NCBI RefSeq assembly: GCF_900496995.4
Contig: NC_044006.1
Coordinates: forward strand, 41,553,120 to 41,617,119
Direction of reading: 5' to 3'
DNA length: 64,000 nucleotides
Origin: Aquila chrysaetos chrysaetos
Lineage: Eukaryota > Chordata > Aves > Accipitriformes > Accipitridae
Position numbers and translations under genes: made by a program. Below the pieces are notes generated by a model. That model made no database searches, was not told where the DNA came from, and saw only the letters and a program-made list of their open reading frames with translations. Below are positions 1-12,552 of the stretch, one piece after another; positions within the stretch are counted from its first letter, which is position 1; the number at the start of each line of letters is the position of its first letter.

Positions 1-1960
1 GGAAACTAAATATTTGTTCAAAGAACCTCTGGAGGTGTTTGAGCACACAGGAGAGATGAAATGGCAGATTAAATATTTCATTTACATGCGATATGCATGG
101 CATTAAGTCCTATCTTAATTCTTCACCTGTTTTCTGAAATCCTTTGACAAACACGGGACATTTCACCTCGCCGCTGTTATTTTGGGTAGCTTTCAGGCTC
201 ATTTAATTATTTTGTGTTTCTGCGTGGAAGTATCCTGGGAGGGGAGCAGACTCCGGTCCCTAACGGGAGCACCACAGGCTGCAGGGGGGTTAATTCCTTC
301 TTTAGCAGACTTTTCCAACGCACTGCTGCTGAATAAGGATGGGGCTTTGCCCAGGAAACCAGATCTGGCTCCAGTGGGCATGCAGATATTCCAGGCATGA
401 GCTCCATAGGAATGGCTATAAATGGAACAAACAAGTAAACAAACAAGCAAATGGCACTTCCCACCATAGGAACTCGGTGAAGTTTCTCCGGTGGGAACAG
501 GGTCCGGTGATGTTGGGGCTTCTGCGTGTTCAGTGCAGGGTTACTTCTGCATGGCAAGCCATACGACACGGGCTTTATCAGAGCCGTTTCCACGTCTGGG
601 GGCTTTTTTCTGGTAACTCACTGAGCTATCATGAAACCGTGATCTACAGCTTACTCAACCAAAGCTTTTCCGTGCTATAATTCCTACAAACCGACCCATC
701 TAGCTATGCATAAATCTGAAAGTCTGCACAACAGGAGGCAGAGCTCCTTCCTGTCCACACGCTTACACACACACACACACACACACACAAACTCTGCTCT
801 AGCAGAACTACAGAAGAGGAGAGCGCACTTCTGTGCTGACGGCGATCTGATAATCTCCCGCAGTCTGCTTTCGAAAGAAATACACATATTTATCCATAGG
901 TTCAGGGGACAATTCCAGGGTAGAAAGTACATGTAAACATGCAAATTTATACTCCATCCATAGTTTATTAGAATGAAAGGTATTCCTTCCTTGTACTTCT
1001 AGTAGAGAAGATTAAAACAGTACCAAATGTGAGCATTAGCGACTTTGGAAAGGAGTTTTATTCTTTATGCCCTAAATGCCTAAACTTAATATTTTGAGGT
1101 GGCACACAAGCTGTGATCATAAAACGAGTTTTACTGGGAAGCCATGTTTACTTCTTGTTTATCAGACTTATTTTAATTCATTCTGGGTAGGTTCCAAGCG
1201 CTGTGTTAGAGATTAAAGGCAACTGTGCACCCCAATTAGCAGCCAGCCCTTTCTAAGTAAAAATATTTCTGAGGGGCGAGATGAAAGTGGAATAATTTCT
1301 GTTCATTAACAGTAGAGAGCTGGGGCGGGTTATTTTTCACTAAACGGCTATACCTTGATTTTAAGCCTCTCAAGATTTGAAACGAGTGACCACGTAAAAG
1401 TGAAACCCAGTGCAAAAATACCCCTCCAGGAATCGCTTTCGATATAGCACACAAGCTCTGCAGTAAAAAGCACACTGACTAGTAAAACGCCGGGGCTGTG
1501 CAGGACTCCAAGCTCTCCAGCCGAAAGTCTAGCTCTGGGGCACTAATCTCTCCGTCTTTCATGCAAAACTTTTCAACTGAAGCCGCTGTGGAGGCCGTAA
1601 AAACTTTTGCTTCCCTTTAACCAAGGCAGCAGAAAATTCACGCTGTTCTGGGGGGACAGTCAGCTGCGGGTCTGAAAAGATCGCGTTCAAAAGGACTTTA
1701 CCATCTCTTTCCGAATATGACTCCTCTGTGCGAGTGTAAATCTTGCCTTGTGCACACAGTAAGCGAGAGAAGTTTTTCCCTTCGGAGTAATATGGAGTTT
1801 ATCAACTAAAAATTGAGCAAATAAATCTCGAAACTTTATTTCGGGAGTGTACTTTATACCTGAAAGACTTGTTTTAATTTTCACGTTTTCACCGAGGCCT
1901 ATAAATCTTACTTTGCACCCGCTTAACCTTCTGAAAAAAACAAAAAAAAAAAAAAAAAAA
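1..1960. other. Intergenic DNA, far 5' side of HOXA13
   Basis: No gene is recognised here. The sequence has moderate AT content and short open frames without codon structure or known domains. It contains a CA repeat at 765-789 and a poly-A run at 1942-1960. By position, about 17 kb upstream of HOXA13, it belongs to the EVX1-HOXA13 interval known in other vertebrates to hold lncRNA and enhancer DNA. No specific element can be named from sequence alone. Confidence 0.6.
765..789. repeat. (CA)n microsatellite
   Basis: About 12 uninterrupted AC dinucleotides. Likely length-polymorphic; no function assigned. Confidence 0.95.
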
Positions 1961-1974
1961 GAAAGAAAGGAAAA

Positions 1975-2930
1975 GGCGAGGAGCGTCGGCCACAGCAAAA
2001 CAGCCGGGTGAACACAGCCTGCCCAGCCCCGACACGGCGGCGATGGGCCGGGCAGAGCCCCGAGCCGCTGCCCGTCTTCCGAGCCGGGGGGCGCGGGGTG
2101 GGCGCTGCCGGGCGCGGCGCGGTGCCCACGGGCTTCCCCGCCAGCCGCAGCCTGGCTTGCCAGACGGCTGTTAGCAAAGCCCCCTCTCTCCCCCCCGCCG
2201 GTGCCTCGGCCTTGGCAGTCCGGTCCCCCCTCCGCCACCCCGGGGTAAATCTCCGGCGCCTCCTATTAACTTTCTAATGAGCAGAGCGCCGGGGAAGGCG
2301 AGTCACCCACCCGGGTTAAACCCTCCCCAGGATCCCGACGGGGACCCCGATGACTGATTTATCTACCGTCATTGTTTTACTAGACAATGCTCGCTTCCCG
2401 AGAAACTTCGGGCGCCTCGGCTGCATATTGTGTGGAAATATCTTTGAAAATACCCCATCTGCCCCTCGTTTCGGCCAATCGTAACACCTCTTTGATTTGA
2501 AGGAGAGAAAGCTTAGATCCTGCCTTTTATTGAAACCAGCGAAGGACCTTGGGAGGAGGGGGCGGGAGGGGAGGAGAAAAGGGGAGGGGGAGCAGGGCTG
2601 GGGGGAGCCGTCGGTCGGCATTAATCACACATCCACTTTGTCAAGAGGAGACAGTGCCGATGGGTGCCGCGCACATGTTTCGGCGGCCGCGGATCCCCGC
2701 GCCTGCGTCCCCGCCATCACCTGCCGCCCGGCAGCCGGGCCCTGCGCGGGGACCCGCGGAGAGCGGGGCCGAGCGGGCCGGCCCTGCGCGGGGACCCGCG
2801 GAGCGCGGAGCAGGGCGGGCGGGCCCTGCGCAGCGGCGGAGCTGCCGGCACCTGCGCAGCCCCGCGTCCCGCCCGCCGCCGCAGCCGGGTAACAGGCGGG
2901 ATGACAGGCTAGGACGAGCCTATAGATGGA
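1975..2930. other. GC-rich, CpG-dense island (orphan)
   Basis: A block of strongly raised GC and CpG density flanked by AT-richer DNA. It contains a 42-bp tandem repeat at 2739-2840. No recognised coding exon lies in it; the open frames on both strands are long only because stop codons are rare in this composition. It may be an orphan promoter or regulatory CpG island of the HOXA13-upstream interval. Confidence 0.6.
2739..2840. repeat. 42-bp tandem repeat, about 2.4 copies
   Basis: The unit beginning GCCCTGCGCGGGGACCCGCG starts at 2739 and 2781, and a diverged third partial copy starts at 2823, giving an exact 42-nt period. Because 42 is divisible by 3, translated frames show a 14-residue repeat, which explains the repetitive shadow ORF here. 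There is no evidence of translation. Confidence 0.85.
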
Positions 2931-5900
2931 GGTTTATCTCCGGCTCACCGGGGCGGTTCCTTGCTCTGACAGCCGAGGGAAAGGACGGGGATGCAGGCCG
3001 GTTTCTGGGCGGAAAGTCTGGCTTGTAGAGTTGAAACTGCAGCACTGCCCTGGAAACACTTCCTGGTAAAACATCTTTTCAAACACGCGCAATCCCCGTC
3101 ATTCTACAAAGCCAGCTGTGAGGGTTTAGGCGTATCGGCTCGTACACGTGAGTGCGAGAGTACGCGCACCTCTCGCTCCTGTAAGCGAACCTTCCTGCTA
3201 CCAGATTTCCCTTCTTCAGCCCCTGCCCTCGGCACTGAAAATAACGTAATATAATAATTGCAGGACTGTGTCTTCAGCACAAATCCGAGCCCAGCGCGCA
3301 GCCCACATCCTGGTCCCTACTCCGGCTGCCCCGTGAATCGGGCGTTTGTACTAACCTATGTGAGTGCTAGTTATTCCGGGCTGAACAAAAGTCTCCATCA
3401 GCTCCTGAAGGCGTGACACTGGTGGGAGCCGTGAAAACGGTTCCTTGCGGGCTCGCTGGCTACTTAGCATGAAGGGCAAACTGTCTGCGGGAGCAAGTCG
3501 CCTTGCCCGGGAAAGGGACATTGCCAGAGCGGCGGGGAGGACGGACAGGGGACACGGGGGGAAGGATCTCGCGTGGGACCCCGCCGAGCAGCGATCCCGC
3601 TGCTCCTTGTGGGTGCACGGTCACACACACGCACGCACGCACGCACACACACACACGCTCCGCGCTGCCGTGCCCGCTCCCAGGACCCACGCGAGGTTTA
3701 TCCCTGTGGTCGGGGTCGGCCGGCGGGGCTGCCCACCGCCAGCCCACGCTGCTGCTCAGCGGGATGGGTCCATCTCTCTGCCCACTCGGTTTCACCCTGT
3801 CCTGCTTCCCCAACTCAAGGATGCACTGGAGAAGCTCCTTAAGTCGCTTTTTAATTTTTTTTTTTTTTTTTCTAGGAAGGGGGGTGCAGCAAGAGGTCCC
3901 ACCACCCGATCCAGCTAGCGTAGAAACTACCCGGTACACATATATACATTTCTCCCCGGGATGTTGGGATGGGGGAGAAATGTTTGGCTCTGATATTTTC
4001 CAAGCTTGCTCCTTTCCAATACTCTCTCCGTGATGGTGTGATCGGTCTCACCCTGCTACAGAGAAAATAACACTAAATTGCTTTTCTTTTCATAGCTTTT
4101 CGAGTATCTCTCCTTCGTGTAGATTAAACGACCGGCTGCTGGGGAAAAAAAAAAAATCACAAGACTGTGAAAGGAATAAAACTCTAAGTCCATAAAGATG
4201 AAATGTAACGAGTATGTTGAATACATAACGCTGCTATATAACAGTTTCAATTAGTTGAGTAAGTCCTCTGTAACGTCTTGTAAAGGTGTAAGGACACGTT
4301 TACTGTATAAGCAACATAATGTTCTCAACTGTACGAGTTAATTATTTCCAGATTTATTTTTTTTAGAAGTATGTTTCACAAGTAAAGGCTCTGTCCGGGT
4401 ATAAAACAACTGATGTGTTTTTTCCAACATTAAACATCTTGAGTTCATAATTAGAAGCGGAGGAGAGAGCGGACACTTAAATAATTAGACTCGGGGATTT
4501 TAGAGAAAAAAAAAAAAAAAAGAACAGCCTTTTGTCTTCCGGGGACCCGCGATTATGGCGACGGTGTCTCCTCCGCTCAGATTAATCTCCAGTCAGTAGC
4601 GACAGCCCATAAGGCAATAACGCCGCCCGGCACAGCCCAGACGTGCGAGGCGGTTGTGTGTAGCCAGCGGCCGGGAGGGAGCGGGGAGCGGAGCTTTTCT
4701 CTCCTACAATTTACGAAATCCCGAGAAATTTTGCGAAGATGCTTATTTCTTCACTCAACGCCTCCAAATTTCTGGAAATGAGCAGAGTAAAGTCTCAGAT
4801 ATGTCGCAAGGTCCGTGCACGACCACAGCTCTCTGTACTAGCAGCGTTACCCCTCTCCCCCCCGCTCCCCCCCGGGCCCCCCCCGGCGCCCCCCGCTCTG
4901 CCGTTCCTCCCGCGGGGGAGCCGGGGGGAGCGTGGCACCTTTCGTGGTCGGTGGGGCTGGGGCCACCCCCGGGAGGAAGATGGCTGTACTCTTCTCGGTT
5001 CCCTCCTGCCGTGCCTCCAGGGCTGACTGTCCGTTCAGTCTCTTGCTTTTTATGCTGTGAAGGTCGCGAGTACTTTTTTCGCGAGGAATTGAACTTGCCC
5101 TCCACTCCCGAGCGGAGCCGAAATCTCACCCCTTCCCCAGTGAGACTGCGCTACCTACCTGGACCCGTCTATTTCTAACCGCCCCCCCGCAAAACGAGCT
5201 GTCTCCCTGCTGCCAGTTTGCCTTAAAATTTATCTCGTATTCAATCATATTTTAATTTTCTTCGGAGCGGGTGTAATGTCTCAGTGGGTCAAAGCGGAGA
5301 TGAAAAGGAATAAAAAAAAAAAGGATGGGATTTCCCATCCTTAGGCCTTTCCCATAACTGAGTCCAGGACCTAAAACTCCGTGCGAAAGACTTGGCTTTA
5401 GCTCCCTGCGCTCCACGGCTTCCAAGACAAGCATAAGCGGAGGCTGAGCAGGGATCCATTGGTGAAAATCAACGCAAAATTTAGTTGTCACTAATTTTAA
5501 TTGACAATAAAAAGGCCCACAAATCTCCCTCTTTTGTACGTGTTAACCCAAAGTTGCCTGATTTAAAACCAGGTGCTAGCAGCGGAGCAAATAAAGAGTT
5601 CCAGATTTCTCTTTAACGTACTTCCAGTATTTGTTAGGGGTTTTTGTTCGTGAGGAACCAAGCTCTCTTTGGGCTCGTAGGGGGTGCTCGCATCGCACCG
5701 GGACCAGCGAGAAAGAAGTCTGAAGAGGATTTTTTTTTTTTTTCCTTAAAGCAATCAACTGGAGCATAACTTTTTGTAGGAAGGGACTCCTCATGAGAAA
5801 ACATTCAGACGTTCAGAATCGTTATCCGAGCTCGAAAGGAAACCTCGGAAATTCTAATTTTTAAATTTTTATAGGCACATATATATATGTAAAAACACAC

Positions 5901-6640
5901 ATATATAAGAAAACTTGTCTAGATTCCTGTATGGGTCATTATACACACACTTATCCCAGAAGAGGCAGAGCGGTACTTAACAGCGAGGAACGTTTTCCCG
6001 GTCCTGCGGGAAGTCTGTAGGTACCTGACAGAACTAGAATCCCGGTAGCCTTGATTTTTTAATTTGGTTTTCGCTCTCTTTTTTTTTTTTTTTGCCTTTT
6101 TTTGCCCTTTTTTTTTTTTCTTTAATAAGGTAACAGGAGCGACGAGTTTCTAATCTCTGTAGGTAAAAGCATATTTGTGCTTCTAAGGATGAGAAGACTG
6201 GGAAAGTCTCTCTGACCCGCGACTGGGATCATATATTGTTCTAAAGTAGAAATGTCAAAGCAAAGTCATTTACCACCTGGATGTCCTTGACTTGGGATGA
6301 TTAAAGTTTAATCCGAGGTGTGTGCACAGCTTTACCGTGTTATTTAAACACATCAAAGGTCATAAAAGGATTCCAATAGCATGAGTCGTACAGCAGAGAG
6401 CTTTCTCTGTGGAGAAATCCGTATTTTATTCTAGCTTAAGCTCCAGAACGGTCTTTAAAGAGAAAGGAAACAAAGCGGGGAAAACCCCGGGATGGTAGGG
6501 GGCAAAGGGATTTAATTTCTGAAGGGGGTGGCAGACTTCAAAGAGGCTGGAGGGTCGGGCTTTCGGGGATACACCCGGGGAAGGACAGAGCCTTCAATTA
6601 TCATTAGCTGTGCAGACATCTAGTGGGAAACCCTCGCAAT
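2931..6640. other. Intergenic DNA with simple repeats
   Basis: No gene is recognised. Contents include a CA/CG-rich simple repeat at 3622-3657, several poly-A and poly-T runs, a C-rich stretch near 4850-4900 and an AT-rich segment around 5860-5910. The open frames have no domain similarity. Confidence 0.6.
3622..3657. repeat. (CA)n/(CG)n compound simple repeat
   Basis: Alternating CACA and CGCA dinucleotide units. This is an alternating purine-pyrimidine tract with Z-DNA potential. Confidence 0.9.
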
Positions 6641-7260
6641 TGCACCCCGACCTCCTCCGCCCCACGGGAAAGCGCTTACCCCCGCTTCTCGGACGCACCG
6701 CTCCCCTCCTCTCCTCTCCTCCGGCCGCCGCGGAGCGCTGCCGCCGCCGCCGCCGCCGCCGCCGCCGCCCCCGCCAAGCCGCCCGCCGAGCCGCCGCCGC
6801 AGAGCGCGTAGCGGGGATGGTGGCTCCCCGCGGCGCGGCCCCCGCTCGCCCCCATTGGAGGCTGCCGGTGCCAGTCCGGCCCGGCGCGGCCCGGCCCCGC
6901 CCGGGTCCTGCCCCGGCGAGACCGGCCCCCGGCCGGCTTCAGCCCCACAACGGCCACCCCGCAACCCGCCGTGCCGCTCCGCCCGGTGCCTCGCTCCGTT
7001 TGCCACGGGAGGTGCTCGAAACCCGGGCAAGGCTATCGCCCCCCGCTCCCCCCCCCGCCCCCGGGGCTCTGTTTACCCTTGCAAATACCTGACGGTGACC
7101 GCTAGCAGGGGACGGGAGCCCGCCCCGGCGCCCGGCGGAGCCACCCGAGCAAGCCGGGACACGCGGGGCGCTGCCACCCGCCGCTCCCGGCGGGACGGCG
7201 GACATCCGAGCTTACCCGAAACCCTTTCTGCTCCGTTCTGTCTTGCAGATCTCGGCAGGG
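6640..7260. other. GC-rich, CpG-dense island with (CCG)n
   Basis: A CpG-dense block containing a pure CCG triplet run at 6741-6769. On the opposite strand the run reads as polyglycine or polyalanine shadow frames. No homeobox, known domain or convincing splice framework was found. By position it is a candidate regulatory or lncRNA-promoter island about 11 kb upstream of HOXA13. Confidence 0.55.
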
Positions 7261-10200
7261 GCAGGCAGAAAAGAGGGGAGGGGGGCTGGCTAAACCACAC
7301 GGCAGAGCTCGACTCCTGGCTTCCCCGGTGCCATGGCAGGAATTCATGCCTTCATTTACCCCGAGGGTTTTGGGGAGAGGACGGAGTATCGGGGGAAGGT
7401 GGGAGAGGGGAGGAGGAGACGCTGACCTTGAGCTTTGAAACACGTGGTGGCACCTGAGCGACCGACCCTCCCGTGATGGGGAGGGGGGTGGTCTCCAGGC
7501 TGTCCCCGTCTGACAGGTGGCTTCTCCTTGGGCACAGAAGGCGCTTCCAAGCTGCAGTGGGACACAGTGCCAGGATTGCTCCTGTTCTGTGGGGAGTTGG
7601 GGGAGATTTTCTAAATTGGGTGGTATCCTCCCGTCCCACCTTTCTTCTTTTTCCAAAGAGTTCAGATCACTTCCAGCTTCTTAATCGTGTGGCAACTGAG
7701 GTGTGGGAAGCCCCACCACCTGCCCACAGGATGAGGATGCGGAGGGGGAGCCTTGGAGATCTCCTCCACCTTGTGAAGACTCAAACTACTGTTCTTCCAG
7801 CCCACGCGTTTTTCTCTGGGTTTCTTTTTGTCAGGCATATCTTTTCGTTTTCCCTGTCGGTTTTTTCCTTCAGTGATTTCTACAGAGGCCACATTTTTAT
7901 TTCCACCCTAGGTACCAGAAATCTCTTTGGATCCCAAAGAGCCATCATCTTCTTTTCTTTCCTCTTCCTCTTCCTTTCCCCTCAAGTTGCCGGTCACTTG
8001 CCGTTCCCAAAGACTTCCCCAGTTTGCAGGGATGCTCCTCGCTTCAGAAAGCAAAACTGTCCCTTTGGGTACCCAGAAAGGGGAAGAGACATCTTGCTAT
8101 GAGCACACAGGTTTGAATTATTAGGCTGTAAATTTCGTACCGTGATAAAAGCTTCAGTTGTGTTGTTCAATATTCAAGTTTTTGGCAATAGCATCACTTG
8201 TTTTTTTACTTCCTTTAACCCCCGCCTCAGACCTACATTCCCCACTCACATATTTCTGAGAAAATCTTTCATGTTTTGTTTTAATATCGCATATATACGT
8301 TTCAGGTTTCTTAGCTGGTATACAAACAAGAACGGACATATGGCCGGAACATTTGATGTTTGCAAACGGGCAGAAGATAGTTGCTAACTGATTTCCGCTG
8401 TGGAGTTATATGGGGTTCTCTTTTTTTATATAGGCAACTTTTAAGTCAGCTGGGATATTCTTGCCCACAGTTTTTAAGGTTTCGATCCTGTGGCTATTGT
8501 TAAAGAAGTGGTACAATCCACCACACACACACACAAACCCCCCGTAAACGCAACTTAATTTTAATTCTCTGACTGGGATAGTTGTATACATAATGTCGTC
8601 TTCCCAGCTAAAGTGGATTTTTTTGTTTGTTTTCTTTTGCCATGGTCTTGCCATCTTACCGAAGATGAGAACTTGCCTGAAAGCCAATTATGAAATGACG
8701 ATTAGTTGATGAGCTAGGCAGTGTCCAAACTTCCTAGGAACCTCAGCACAAACTTCTGACCTCTCTTTCAGTGACCCCCAGGGTAGTCACAGAGCGGGAC
8801 CCTCCCTCCCCCCCCTCCAGCCTCCCGCTAAAATTAATAGGTCAGACAAGCTGCCTCTCCTTTTTTTGCCAAATATTTACATCACCCGAAGTGGTGATGA
8901 CGTGTCTGTTCGTGCCTTCATCACCTCATAGTGGAATTATTCCTTGCGGGTGAAACTTCCTGAGGGCTTACGGGAGCGGGGTGTTCCCCCAGCAGCAGGT
9001 GGGCTCCCCGGCCGGGGCTGTGGGACGTGCCCCAGCCCCTCCGGGGGCTCTGCCCAGCCCCGCTGGGGCAGCCGCCTGGTCCCTACCCCTCCGGCCTGCC
9101 CCGCTCAAGCCGGCCAGCTTCTCACGGCTGCGCACACAGGTTGCAGACCGGCTCCGCGCCCACACGGCGTGCCGGACTTCCCCAGGTAGAGCCCCTGGGC
9201 TGAGAATTTGTTGACCTGAGAACAGCGAGAACCGGCGTCCGGCGGATATAGATACTTCTGCCGAGCGAAGGCACACCAGCCTTTATGTTTCCTTTGCAAC
9301 ACGACCTACGAGATGTAGCTTTGTGTTACATCCAGCTGGGATTTTTTCTTCTTCTTCTTGTTCTCCTTTTCTTTTTTTTCTTTTTAGGGGGGCGGGGTGG
9401 CAGCGGGCTGCGCCGGGAGATGACAGATGATTTGACATAGTCCCCACACTCGGCAAGAGAAATTGCAAAGAAATACGGTCTTGTGAAAGTGGATGACAAT
9501 TGGTAATTACTGGCAGGCAGCGAGTATCTTCCCCACAATGGGAAGGAAGCGGCTCCGAGCAAGGATACTGGCTCGCTGGCACCAGGGCAGCTACAGCTGC
9601 AGGAAAGCGGCCTCGGGTTGCGTGCAAGGGGACAGGGGAATTTCTTCCTTTAGGTATCTGCCCTAGAAGACCAGGGGGCATGCTTGACTAGAGACTAACC
9701 TTTATTGTTCAGCCGCTCGTTATTTTGCGTGTCGGAGAGGTTGCTATGAAACCACTCCTTTTTCTCTGTGCCATTATTGGACTAAATATACTTTGGCTCC
9801 CGGGACTTTGCGAATTGTCTTCGGAGCGTGGGAACCTTGGCGTGTGCCCTCAGCTCCGCTCCGGCCCCTTGGCACCAGCCTGGCTCCTTCTCCCCGGGTA
9901 TCTCTCAGAAGGCTCCCAGCGCAGCAACAGGACTGCTTTTGCTGGGCTGAGGCCGCCCCTGCTCTTCCCCCGTCCCTCTGGCCCTGGAGAGGACGGAAGA
10001 GAGTCTGTGCCCCCACATCCACTCCCGCGCGTGGCTGTGGGGGCACAGGGTGGCAATGCCAGGCGGTGCCGGTGGTCTGGGCAACTGCCATCCTCAAGGA
10101 CCTCAGTTCGGTGCGCTCAGGCAGACGAAGTCCGCACCCCAGATGGGGAGATCTGAGTCCAGGCGTGGGCAGATGGGAACTGCTGGAGCACGCTGTGTGC

Positions 10201-10880
10201 GGGTTAATTAGGGACCGACCCCGCTCCCTCCTTTCCTGATGAACCACGAGTCTCAAACGCAGCGCTTCAAGCTGATTCCGGAGTAAATAACATCTTGGAA
10301 GTACAGTCAGCTGTCGCCTATGTAAGAATGGGATTTAGCCTTCAACAGGGCCACATATGTAACTGCTTATCTAAAGAAGACGTAAAATACAATAAGCTTT
10401 GGAAAAATTCATGATTCAGCAAAAATAAAGGGAGTCATATACTTACCCAGAGATGCAAGTTATCAGCTACTCTGCATTTGGCTGGTGTTATGTTTAAAGG
10501 AAAACACTGTATAATTCCTATTTAGAGAATGTGTTCACGGTATGGATGGAAAGACATTAGTTCCATCTAACATGAAGAGTAGCAAATGTCTCTTGTTATT
10601 AAAGACAGCACGTATTATATATACCTGAGAAACGTACTCTAGGCGCTAGAAAGCATTTTCTAGACCCCGGGTTTACTGGGTTTTTACCAAATAAACTTTT
10701 AACAGAAACGCGTGTGCTTGGCGAAATGTAAGGCTAATTGGAGAACACAGGATCATATCGCGGTATCGAGTAGCTTTCTGCTGGGGGGTGGCTGGTACTG
10801 GGAGCACCCACGACATGGACGGAGGGCATTTAAGCAGTGCTTAGGGCTCAGCCGAAGCCACCTGGCTCTTTCTGCCCGAA
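7261..10880. other. Intergenic DNA
   Basis: No gene is recognised. Short GC-rich patches occur at about 8980-9130 and 9820-10140. A weak CTCF-like match lies at 9668-9681 on the + strand, with 11 of 14 positions agreeing with CCASYAGRKGGCRS by hand count. The remaining open frames are unsupported. Confidence 0.5.
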
Positions 10881-11730
10881 ACGGATCACAGATCTGTGCA
10901 GATGGTGCGTGACTCCTCGTGGAGCGTGTCCCCAGGGCTGTCCCTGCGGGGTCCCACCCACGCGAGAAGGCGGCTCTGGCCGAGCTCGGAGTGGCACGCG
11001 CCAAGGGGTGGAGGAGGACTGATGGGAACCCCATCCCGGGGCCAAGGGGCACCCCACTCCCCTCCTCGCTCCAGCACGACTCAGCGGAAGGATGAACATA
11101 ACTTGTGTCAAGGCGAGAGACGCGTGTGTGGTCATACACACACACACTCACACACCAGCCAGGGCGAGGGGACACGGGACTCGCGTCAGGTGTGCGCGCC
11201 TGTTGCCTGCGTGGGTGCGCGCTCCCCCGCCGCCACGCATCTCCCTTCTCACCCGCTGCCGGCAAAAGCCCCTTTCCGCGCCCGCGGACCAGGGAGCGCC
11301 AGAGAAGCGGATGAAATGGGCCAAGGGAAAAATAAAATACAAAACCCAAACCACCCCAAAGCGAGCCCCGTCCGTGCCCGCGGGCTGCAAGGCGCCGTGG
11401 GAAGCTCCCGAGGCGGGACCGCGGGGCTGCCCGTGGGCAGGAGCCGGCAGCCCGGCCGGGTCGCCCGGCACAGGTGTGCCTCGGAGCGGCTGCCGAGCCG
11501 CGGCCCAGCGGCGGGCGGGTGCGGAAGGCCCAGCCCGGGCCCGCGGGCCGGCAGCCCAGCGCCCTGCCAGCCTGCGGGCAGGGCGGGCAGGGCGAGCCCC
11601 GGCGGGCAGAGCGAGCCCCGGCGGGGCGGGAGCGCCGCGCCAGCCCCGCAGCCGCCCAGCCTGCTGGAGGAGCCAGCGGGACATGGGACAGCAGTGGCGG
11701 GGCTTCTCCCGCGGCCAATCCTGCCCCCCC
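10880..11730. other. GC-rich, CpG-dense island
   Basis: GC content rises sharply here, peaking at about 11390-11720. Overlapping open frames of up to about 320 codons on both strands reflect composition: they are arginine-, proline-, alanine- and glycine-rich and lack recognisable domains. Possibly an orphan CpG island of the HOXA13-upstream interval. Confidence 0.5.
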
Positions 11731-12517
11731 ACCTCCGCCACCTTTGACAGAGTTGCAGGGGTTTGCCAGATGCGGCGTGGTTTGTTTTTGGGGGGTTTGG
11801 GTGGTTTTTTTTTTCCTCGCCGCGGGGAAGATCTCCGCTCGTGGCTCAGGTAACTTCCAGCGAAGTCACCCTCCCCTCCCGCCAGTGCGGCGAGTCCCCA
11901 TGTCTCTTAAGATATTTCTTAAGACCGCCGCGCTTAGAGCCTCGGGTATGTACAGTCTCATCTGAGCACAGGGCTGGAAAAGTGAGGAAAAAGAGCTGTT
12001 GGACAGACCCAGACACTAGAGATAAACTGCCTCCATCAAGTCAATGTTTTAATCACTAAAACCACTTCTGAAAAGGGAACCAAAAAACCCTCTTGGAGAA
12101 TGTACTCAAACAGCTGTCTTCCAGTAAAGGCAAACATGTCCAATGTTTCCTGTATGATTTTTTTTTTCTCTCTCTCTCCCCTTTCTTTCTCTAGATACTG
12201 CGCAAAGGCATCTTTAGCAGACTAGAAAGCCCCATTGTTTCCCTAGGTGAAGATACGGCTTTGGACTCAGCATGAAAAAAAAAAAAAAAAAAAGACCCTG
12301 CAACTTCTTGCAGAGAGCAGCAGCGTCCACTCCTGCCCCTGAGCCCTCCTGGTCGGACACTGTGTAAATGTCACGCTATTGCAGGAATGTTATGGTGAGA
12401 AGGGCTTTGTGGAAACGCTTTCTCTCGCATTGTAAAGAAAAGAGCGACTTCGGCTTCTCTCCGACAGCTTTTCAAAGGGAAATAAAACAGCACAAAGTGG
12501 GCCTGAAGCTCAGGAAG

Positions 12518-12552
<35 letters not shown>

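Noticed and set aside
10753-11718. 321-codon open frame on the minus strand
   Set aside because: Arginine-, proline- and alanine-rich with no domain. It lies in a CpG-dense block where overlapping open frames exist on both strands, as expected from composition alone.
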